Shown here: piece after piece, positions 36,763 to 41,273 of the stretch
Position numbering within the stretch: position 1 is the first letter of the stretch
How the letters are laid out: every line of letters starts with the position of its first letter
The notes under the pieces: model-generated
Told to the model about the DNA's origin: nothing
The model's input: only the letters and a program-made list of their open reading frames with translations
Databases searched by the model: none
DNA from: Sphingobacteriia bacterium
Lineage (GTDB): Bacteria > Bacteroidota > Bacteroidia > Bacteroidales > UBA7960
DNA length: 41,273 nt
NCBI GenBank assembly: GCA_011390785.1
Contig: JAABRR010000036.1
Coordinates: 1 to 41,273, forward strand
Direction: 5' to 3'
Program-made: the position numbers and the translations under genes

Positions 36763-36782
36763 AGCTGAGGACAAGGCTAAGG
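36759..36782 (-). repeat. Inverted TTRAGG units after the permease stop
   Basis: Four in-phase units TTAAAG, CTGAGG, ACAAGG and CTAAGG begin at the permease stop codon, which is bases 2-4 of the first unit. They are in inverted orientation to array B downstream. Confidence 0.75.
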
Positions 36783-36786
36783 TCTA

Positions 36787-36800
36787 GAGTCTGCAGACTC
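36787..36800. repeat. 14-bp perfect palindrome at the array junction
   Basis: GAGTCTGCAGACTC is a perfect palindrome between the inverted TTRAGG units and array B. It would cap the hairpin formed by the flanking inverted hexamers. Confidence 0.8.
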
Positions 36801-36856
36801 AACCTTAACCTCAACCTCAACCTTGACCTTAACCTTAACCTCAACCTTAACCTTAA
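36797..36856 (+). repeat. CCTYAA hexamer array B (10 units) before cysD
   Basis: Ten contiguous in-phase units (ACTCAA followed by CCTTAA/CCTCAA and one CCTTGA), ending three bases before the cysD ATG at 36860. Confidence 0.93.
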
Positions 36857-36859
36857 ACA

Positions 36860-37762
36860 ATGTCCATATCCAACAAACATCTTAAAACCCTCGAAGACGA
36901 ATCGATCTATGTTTTCCGCGAAGCAGCGGCACAGTTCGAAAATCCTGCCATACTTTTCTCCGGTGGTAAGGATTCGATCATATTGGTGCACCTGGCACGT
37001 AAGGCATTTTTCCCGGCGAAGTTCCCTTTTCCGCTGGTACATATCGATACCGGGCATAATTTTTCTGAAACGATTCAATACCGCGATCAACTGGTAGAAA
37101 AACTGGATGCCCGTCTCATTGTAGGTAGCGTGCAGCAATCCATCGATGAAGGTAAAGCTGTTGAAGAAACAGGCCCCGGTGCCAGTCGCAACTGGTTGCA
37201 GACAGTTACCCTGCTCGATACCATTAAGAAATATAAAATTGATGCTGCCATTGGTGGTGGACGACGCGACGAAGAGAAAGCCCGTGCCAAGGAGCGTTTC
37301 TTTTCCCACCGCGATAGCTTCGGGCAGTGGGACCCCAAAAATCAACGCCCCGAGCTGTGGGATATCTTCAACGGACGTAAAAACCCGGGCGAGCATTTCC
37401 GCATCTTCCCCATCAGCAACTGGACAGAACTGGATGTATGGCAATACCTGAAAAAGGAAAATATCGAACTTCCCAGCCTTTATTTTACGCACAAAAGGAA
37501 GGTTTTGGACCGTGATGGTGTTACCCTGGCCTATACCAATTACATAGAGCTGCATCCCAATGAAAAAGTATACGAAAAAACCGTTCGCTTCCGCACCGTA
37601 GGCGATGCTACCTGCACCGGCACCGTTGATTCTGCCGCAAACAATATCGACGACATTATTGCCGAAATAGCCGCCAGCCGCGTTACCGAGCGAGGCAACC
37701 GCAGCGACGACAAACGCACCGAATCAGCCATGGAGGATCGGAAGCTGCAAGGATACTTTTAA
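36860..37762 (+). CDS. cysD: Sulfate adenylyltransferase subunit 2
   Basis: The protein has 300 residues, standard for CysD. It shows the PP-loop SGGKDS (residues 34-39) in the ATP pyrophosphatase fold, PLVHIDTGHNFSETIQYRD, RRDEEKARAKERFFSHRD and ISNWTELDVWQYL. CysD catalyses sulfate + ATP to adenylyl sulfate + pyrophosphate, with the GTPase CysN driving the reaction. The ATG follows array B by three bases. The stop TAA (37760-37762) lies inside the first TTAAGG unit of the next inverted array. GC content is visibly higher than in the left half of the window. Confidence 0.96.
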   Translation: MSISNKHLKTLEDESIYVFREAAAQFENPAILFSGGKDSIILVHLARKAFFPAKFPFPLVHIDTGHNFSETIQYRDQLVEKLDARLIVGSVQQSIDEGKAVEETGPGASRNWLQTVTLLDTIKKYKIDAAIGGGRRDEEKARAKERFFSHRDSFGQWDPKNQRPELWDIFNGRKNPGEHFRIFPISNWTELDVWQYLKKENIELPSLYFTHKRKVLDRDGVTLAYTNYIELHPNEKVYEKTVRFRTVGDATCTGTVDSAANNIDDIIAEIAASRVTERGNRSDDKRTESAMEDRKLQGYF

Positions 37763-37788
37763 GGCTAAGGTTAAGGTTAAGGTTAAGG
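37759..37788 (-). repeat. Inverted TTRAGG array (5 units) after cysD
   Basis: Five in-phase units TTAAGG, CTAAGG, TTAAGG, TTAAGG, TTAAGG start at the cysD stop codon, whose TAA is bases 2-4 of the first unit. They can pair with array C downstream. Confidence 0.9.
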
Positions 37789-37803
37789 CTTAGAAAGAGC
37801 CAC

Positions 37804-37875
37804 TCTCACTCTCACTCTTAACCTAAACCTTAAACTCAAATTCACTCTCAATCTTAATCTTAACCTCAACCTTAA
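37804..37875 (+). repeat. Degenerate hexamer array C (12 units) before the four-helix-bundle gene
   Basis: Twelve in-phase 6-bp units ranging from TCTCAC and TCTTAA to CCTTAA and ACTCAA. They are more diverged than arrays A, B and D but keep the 6-bp phase up to one base before the ATG at 37877. Confidence 0.85.
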
Positions 37876-37876
37876 T

Positions 37877-38230
37877 ATGTATTCATCTTTTAGAGAAATG
37901 CCGGTATGGAAATTTGCGCTGGAATTATCGGTGGAGGTTTTCCTGATTACTTCAAATTTGCCAAGAGCTGAAGATTATGGCCTTACCTCACAAATCAGAA
38001 GATCAGCAAACAGTATCAGCGCTAATATAGCCGAAGGATTTGGGCGAAAAACGATGAAAGATAAAGCGAACTTTTATGTTATTGCCCGGGGTTCTGCTTT
38101 TGAAACACAAAGCCATTTGATATATGCAAACCAGGTTGGTTATCTTTCAGCAGAAAAAACTGAAAATCTTGTTGACAACTACAATCAGATTATTCATGAA
38201 CTCAACAAAATTCTCAAATCAATAAAATAA
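37877..38230 (+). CDS. Four-helix-bundle protein, 23S rRNA intervening-sequence (IVP/S23) family
   Basis: The protein has 117 residues. FREMPVWKFALELSVEVFLIT, LPRAEDYGLTSQIRRSANSISANIAEGFGRKTMKDKANFYVIARGSAFETQSHL and the final helix match the TIGR02436-type family, named for proteins encoded in IVS insertions of some 23S rRNA genes. DGR accessory protein Avd has the same fold. Function is unknown, and free-standing copies are frequent in Bacteroidota. Here it splits cysD from cysNC, has lower GC than both, and is bracketed by hexamer arrays. The ATG is one base after array C. The stop lies in ATAAGG, a TTAAGG variant. An inserted cassette is my inference. Confidence 0.9.
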   Translation: MYSSFREMPVWKFALELSVEVFLITSNLPRAEDYGLTSQIRRSANSISANIAEGFGRKTMKDKANFYVIARGSAFETQSHLIYANQVGYLSAEKTENLVDNYNQIIHELNKILKSIK

Positions 38231-38284
38231 GGCAATGTAAAGGTTAATAAGGAAGAACTCCCCAGCTAATCACCTAGAACCCCA

Positions 38285-38410
38285 CCTCAACCTCAACCTT
38301 AACCTCAACCTCAACCTCAACCTTAACCTTAACCTCAACCTCAACCTCAACCTTAACCTAATCCTTAACCTCAACCTTAACCTTAACCTTATCCTTATCC
38401 TTAAACTCAA
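38285..38410 (+). repeat. CCTYAA hexamer array D1 (21 units)
   Basis: The longest array in the window: 21 uninterrupted in-phase units, chiefly CCTCAA and CCTTAA, with CCTAAT, CCTTAT and a final ACTCAA. It lies between the four-helix-bundle gene and cysNC. A 47-bp spacer separates it from D2. Confidence 0.95.
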
Positions 38411-38457
38411 TGAATCCAAATAGACTTAGATTTAACACAAAGGTTAAGATATAGCGC

Positions 38458-38493
38458 TCTCAACCTTAACCTCAACCTTAACCTTAACCTTAA
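38458..38493 (+). repeat. CCTYAA hexamer array D2 (6 units) before cysNC
   Basis: Six in-phase units TCTCAA, CCTTAA, CCTCAA, then three CCTTAA, ending one base before the TTG start codon at 38495. It is preceded by CAAAGG-TTAAGA-TATAGC at 38438-38455, a junction motif shared with 40616-40633. Confidence 0.92.
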
Positions 38494-38494
38494 A

Positions 38495-40363
38495 TTGGAA
38501 ATTCTAAGATTCACAACCGCAGGAAGTGTAGATGACGGCAAAAGCACGCTGATAGGGCGATTGCTGTTTGATTCGAAGCTTATTTTTGAAGACCAGCTGG
38601 AAGATATCCAGAATGCAACCGTAAAAAGGGGAGAAGAGGGGATCAACCTGGCTCTGCTTACCGATGGGTTGCGTGCCGAACGCGAACAAAACATCACCAT
38701 CGATGTGGCATACCGCTATTTTGCTACCCCAAAACGAAAATTCATTATTGCCGATACGCCCGGCCATGAGCAATATACCCGCAACATGGTTACCGGCGCC
38801 AGCACATCCGATCTGGCCATTATTCTCGTGGATGCACGCAAAGGCATTCTTACACAGTCCAAAAGGCATGCTTCCATTTCATCCCTGCTCCAGATTCCCC
38901 ATATCGTGGTCTGCATCAACAAGATGGATCTGGTTGACTACTCTGCTGATCGTTTTGACGAAATCGTTGACGACTTCGAAATCTTTGCCGAAAAGCTGGA
39001 GGTGGACGATATCACCTACATCCCCATCAGCGCGCTCAAAGGGGACAATATCGTGAATAAAAGCGAAAAAATGCCATGGTACAAAGGCTCTACCCTTTTG
39101 TATCACCTTGAAAATGTAAACATCATCTCCGATAAAAACCTGGTCGATTTCCGCTTCCCCGTGCAATATGTCATCCGACCCCATCAGGATTTCCGTGGTT
39201 TTGCCGGGCGTATTGCCTCGGGCTCTGTAAAGAAAGGTGAGCGTGTGCGGGTGCTGCCTTCCGGCCTGAAAAGCACCATCGAAAGCATCGTTACCATAGA
39301 TGGGGAGCTGGAAGAAGCCAAAGCCGGCGACTCTGTGGTTATCTCCATTACCGATAATATCGATATCAGTCGTGGCGATATGATTGTACGGGAGAAAAAC
39401 CTGCCCACGGTAAACAATCGCCAGGATGCCTTCCTTTGTTGGATGAATGAAGCTCCCCTGGAAAAAGGGAAGAAATACATCCTGCGACACACCACCAAAA
39501 CGGTAAATGTTTATGTGAAAGAGATCGTTTATCGTCTCAATATTAATGAATTGCACCGCGAGAAAACCGATGAGCTGCATCTTAACGACATAGGACGCGT
39601 AGAGCTCGAGACATCACAACCCCTTTTCTTCGATCCCTACATAAACAACCGCGGAACCGGAAGTTTTATCCTTATCGATCCGGCTACCAATGTTACCCTG
39701 GGTGCAGGCATGATCAAATCTGCCGTAGCTGAAATAGAAGACAAACTCGATATTCCCCGTAAAAAATCGCCCAACACCGTGTGGGAAGGGTGGAACATTG
39801 CGCGGGCAGTGCGCGAGAAACGCAATGCACATAGAGCTGCCGTTATATGGTTTACTGGACTTTCGGGTGCCGGAAAAACCACTATCGGCAGACAGCTGGA
39901 ACAACGTCTCTTTGCCATGGGATTACAAACCACCCTGCTCGATGGCGACCAAATGCGCCACGGCTTGTGCAGCGATCTGGGGTTTACCGAATACGACCGA
40001 AAAGAGAACATCCGCCGCATTTCAGAAACGGCACGTCTGATGTTCGAATACGGAAACATTGTTATCTGCACCTTTATTTCGCCCTTTGCCAACGATCGCG
40101 GGTTTGCCCGCACACTTATAGAGCCTGGCCGTTTCTTTGAAGTCTTTATCAACTGCAACATAGAAACCCTTAAAGAACGCGACCCCAAAGGCCTTTACGA
40201 AAAAGCACTCAAAGGCGAGATCAAAAACTTCACCGGCATATCATCGCCTTACGAAGTCCCCGAAAATCCTGAACTCATCATCGATTCCACACTAACATCA
40301 CCCGACTTGCTGGTAGATATAGTGATGAAGAAGCTGGTGGAAGCAGGGATTGTGAAAGGTTAA
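38495..40363 (+). CDS. cysNC: Bifunctional sulfate adenylyltransferase subunit 1 / APS kinase
   Basis: The protein has 622 residues. The CysN GTPase part (about 1-425) has GSVDDGKST (10-18), IADTPGHEQYTRNMVTGAS, NKMD and the translation-factor-like beta barrels. The CysC part has P-loop GLSGAGKT (455-462), LLDGDQMRHGL and CTFISPFANDRGFAR. It drives APS synthesis with CysD, then phosphorylates APS to PAPS. The start is TTG 38495: the coding similarity begins at EILRFTTAGSVDDGKST and no in-frame ATG lies upstream before a stop. The TTG is one base after array D2. The stop TAA sits inside a TTAAGG unit. Confidence 0.95.
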   Translation: MEILRFTTAGSVDDGKSTLIGRLLFDSKLIFEDQLEDIQNATVKRGEEGINLALLTDGLRAEREQNITIDVAYRYFATPKRKFIIADTPGHEQYTRNMVTGASTSDLAIILVDARKGILTQSKRHASISSLLQIPHIVVCINKMDLVDYSADRFDEIVDDFEIFAEKLEVDDITYIPISALKGDNIVNKSEKMPWYKGSTLLYHLENVNIISDKNLVDFRFPVQYVIRPHQDFRGFAGRIASGSVKKGERVRVLPSGLKSTIESIVTIDGELEEAKAGDSVVISITDNIDISRGDMIVREKNLPTVNNRQDAFLCWMNEAPLEKGKKYILRHTTKTVNVYVKEIVYRLNINELHREKTDELHLNDIGRVELETSQPLFFDPYINNRGTGSFILIDPATNVTLGAGMIKSAVAEIEDKLDIPRKKSPNTVWEGWNIARAVREKRNAHRAAVIWFTGLSGAGKTTIGRQLEQRLFAMGLQTTLLDGDQMRHGLCSDLGFTEYDRKENIRRISETARLMFEYGNIVICTFISPFANDRGFARTLIEPGRFFEVFINCNIETLKERDPKGLYEKALKGEIKNFTGISSPYEVPENPELIIDSTLTSPDLLVDIVMKKLVEAGIVKG

Positions 40364-40389
40364 GGTTGAGACAAAGGTTAAGGCTAAGA
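40360..40389 (-). repeat. Inverted TTRAGG units after cysNC
   Basis: Five in-phase units TTAAGG, TTGAGA, CAAAGG, TTAAGG, CTAAGA start at the cysNC stop, whose TAA is bases 2-4 of the first unit. Confidence 0.8.
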
Positions 40390-40398
40390 AGTAGCGAT

Positions 40399-40416
40399 AC
40401 TCAACCTAAATCTCAA
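40399..40416 (+). repeat. Short CCTYAA remnant (3 units)
   Basis: ACTCAA, CCTAAA and TCTCAA in phase, following AGTAGC-GAT at the junction with the inverted units. No start codon follows. Confidence 0.6.
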
Positions 40417-40490
40417 TCTCGTTTAAGACTTAGGCACGGCAACAAACAAGGAATCTCGTCTAAGGCCGAGACACGGCAACAAACAAAGAA
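40417..40490 (+). repeat. Tandem duplication of a 37-bp unit
   Basis: Two adjacent 37-bp copies (40417-40453 and 40454-40490) match at about 31 of 37 positions and share CACGGCAACAAACAA exactly (40435 and 40472). Confidence 0.85.
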
Positions 40491-40530
40491 CAACAAACAC
40501 CGAAGGTGAACGACAAGCATTATAATTTAC

Positions 40531-40538
40531 TACTTTTG
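40531..40538 (+). promoter_or_regulatory. -7 promoter element upstream of the ABC permease leader
   Basis: TACTTTTG matches TAnnTTTG. The implied leader of about 150 nt contains the second copy of the 21-nt repeat and array F. No clear -33 box. Confidence 0.45.
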
Positions 40539-40575
40539 CCCCCGAAATGCCCGGTCAGGCCATAAAAAAATATGG

Positions 40576-40596
40576 GACTGAATGGGCGAAGCTGTG
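40576..40596 (+). repeat. 21-nt leader repeat, copy 2
   Basis: Identical to 35575-35595. Its ATG (40582) opens an 8-codon frame that shares the first five codons with copy 1 and ends TAG at 40608. Confidence 0.8.
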
Positions 40597-40603
40597 AAAA
40601 CTG

Positions 40604-40627
40604 ATTAGGATAAGGCAAAGGTTAAGA
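40604..40627 (-). repeat. Inverted TTRAGG units before array F
   Basis: ATTAGG, ATAAGG, CAAAGG and TTAAGA in phase. Here they occur without a preceding gene end, so the inverted half is part of the repeat module itself. Confidence 0.7.
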
Positions 40628-40635
40628 TACAGCAC

Positions 40636-40689
40636 CCTCAACCTCAACCTCAACCTTAACCTTAACCTCAACCTTAACCTCAACCTTAA
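40636..40689 (+). repeat. CCTYAA hexamer array F (9 units) before the ABC permease
   Basis: Nine in-phase perfect CCTCAA or CCTTAA units end three bases (CCA) before the ATG at 40693. Confidence 0.95.
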
Positions 40690-40692
40690 CCA

Positions 40693-41273
40693 ATGCCCTA
40701 CCAACACTCCATAACCCCCGCCCGCTCCCTCTTCGACCTTAAGCTCAAAGAGATCTGGCGATACCGCGACCTGCTCGTGCTGTTTGTACGACGGGATTTC
40801 GTGGCCAAATACAAACAAACCGTTCTCGGTCCTGCCTGGTTTATCATACAACCCCTTATGCAAACCGTCATGTTCACCCTCGTATTCGGTAATATTGCCG
40901 GTATCAGTACCGATGGGGCACCCAAAGGCGTTTTTTACCTCGCAGGTATCACCGCCTGGAACTACTTCGCCAATTGCCTTACCAAAACCTCCGCCGTGTT
41001 TACCCAAAATGCATCCCTGTTTGGCAAGGTTTATTTCCCCAGGGCGGTAACACCACTGTCGATCGTAATCAGCAACCTTATTGAATTTGGTATTGGCCTG
41101 TTGCTTTTTCTCGGCTTTTACTTTTACTATCTTGCTATAGGAGCAGCCGTTCAACCCAACATCACCCTGTTGCTCCTGCCCCTGCTCATTGCTATTATGG
41201 GCTTTATGGGCCTCGGCCTGGGCATGCTCATCTCCGCCATGACCACCAAGTACCGCGACCTGCAAAACCTCGT
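40693..41273 (+). CDS. Polysaccharide ABC exporter permease (Wzm/TagG-like), N-terminal part
   Basis: The frame is open to the window edge (193 codons). Visible features are LKEIWRYRDLLVLFVRRDF, KYKQTVLGPAWFIIQPLMQTVMFTLVFG, FYLAGITAWNYFAN, FGKVYFPRAVTPLSIVISNLIEF and GLGLGMLISAMTTKYRDLQNL, the ABC-2 membrane protein signature of O-antigen or polysaccharide exporters, with five membrane spans so far. The partner ATPase would be expected just downstream. It exports lipid-linked glycan from cytoplasm to periplasm. Codons end mostly in C or G, unlike the AT-rich genes on the left. The start follows array F by three bases. Confidence 0.92.
   Translation, partial: MPYQHSITPARSLFDLKLKEIWRYRDLLVLFVRRDFVAKYKQTVLGPAWFIIQPLMQTVMFTLVFGNIAGISTDGAPKGVFYLAGITAWNYFANCLTKTSAVFTQNASLFGKVYFPRAVTPLSIVISNLIEFGIGLLLFLGFYFYYLAIGAAVQPNITLLLLPLLIAIMGFMGLGLGMLISAMTTKYRDLQNL

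Noticed and set aside
36672-37097. Rightward 141-codon frame with an Asn-Leu repeat peptide
   Set aside because: The Asn-Leu repeat is the direct translation of CCTYAA units; the frame overlaps cysD out of frame.
36647-37555. Leftward 302-codon open frame across the permease end, array B and cysD
   Set aside because: Antisense to PiT and CysD; the middle is Leu-Arg low complexity from the hexamer array.
37877-38230. Diversity-generating retroelement accessory gene (avd)
   Set aside because: The fold family is shared, but there is no reverse transcriptase, template repeat or variable repeat in the window.
38879-40188. Leftward open frames of up to 233 codons inside cysNC
   Set aside because: Antisense shadows in a GC-richer gene; the sense strand has complete CysN and CysC motifs.
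35656-40692. CRISPR array or eukaryote-like telomere repeat
   Set aside because: Units are 6 bp with no spacers, so not CRISPR. They resemble telomere repeats in length only, are internal, degenerate, and interrupted by ordinary bacterial genes.
40555-41265. Leftward 236-codon open frame overlapping the exporter permease
   Set aside because: It is antisense to a clear ABC-2 permease. Its tail is a run of Leu-Arg repeats, the translation of array F, and it resembles no family.

Overview
The window looks like chromosomal DNA from a Bacteroidota bacterium, most likely an environmental or marine member of the Bacteroidales/Marinilabiliales side; the order is an inference. Evidence: AT-rich sequence, several start regions with the Bacteroidota sigma-factor -7 element TAnnTTTG, few Shine-Dalgarno sequences, and genes of Bacteroidota type (a DUF4175 coiled-coil protein, a roughly 630-residue PurF, a UpxY-like NusG paralog, a sugar transferase without a membrane hairpin, ptb-buk). 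There are 31 protein genes (both window-edge genes are partial), one tRNA-Ala(GGC), and no rRNA, CRISPR array or transposase.

Layout. 1-5.4 kb: end of a ring-cleaving dioxygenase, a WlbA-type sugar dehydrogenase, a NusG paralog with a sugar transferase, and a flippase-like/TauE membrane pair. 5.9-8.5 kb: Hsp20, then the phosphotransbutyrylase/butyrate kinase pair. 8.5-12.2 kb: a very large NtrY-like histidine kinase. 12.3-19.5 kb: a leftward block DUF4175 - HATPase - ybeY - mnmG, then two perfect chromosomal parS sites and a methyltransferase. 19.6-22.7 kb: RNase R and a LytTR response regulator. 22.7-23.5 kb: a long AT-rich gene-free region with a cluster of TTAACAA heptamers, a candidate origin or regulatory region about 9.5 kb from parS. 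23.5-34.2 kb: rpiB, lutB, fructosamine kinase-like, tRNA-Ala, an AlbA_2 protein, purF, a PHP phosphatase, udk, a phospholipase D-like protein, an NlpC/P60 lipoprotein and glutamine synthetase. 34.7-41.3 kb: a sulfate activation cluster (cysQ, PiT-type permease, cysD, a four-helix-bundle protein, cysNC), then the start of a polysaccharide ABC exporter permease.

The most unusual signal is in the last 6 kb. Every gene boundary from the permease onward carries degenerate hexanucleotide arrays. Arrays of CCTYAA on the coding strand end 1-3 nt before each of five consecutive start codons (GTG, ATG, ATG, TTG, ATG). Inverted TTRAGG units begin at the stop codons, with the TAA held inside the first unit. 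Each ORF is therefore bounded by inverted hexamer repeats, and each intercistronic region could fold TTRAGG against CCTYAA. A 21-nt repeat that contains a tiny in-frame ATG ORF recurs in two of the leaders. A lower-GC IVS-type four-helix-bundle gene sits inside this repeat environment between cysD and cysNC. I know of no described system that matches this.

Functionally, CysD/CysNC make APS and PAPS, CysQ removes PAP, and the PiT-type carrier probably imports sulfate. No PAPS reductase is visible, and a polysaccharide exporter follows directly, so PAPS may serve sulfation of an exported glycan. The paired parS sites beside mnmG suggest the window lies close to the replication origin.
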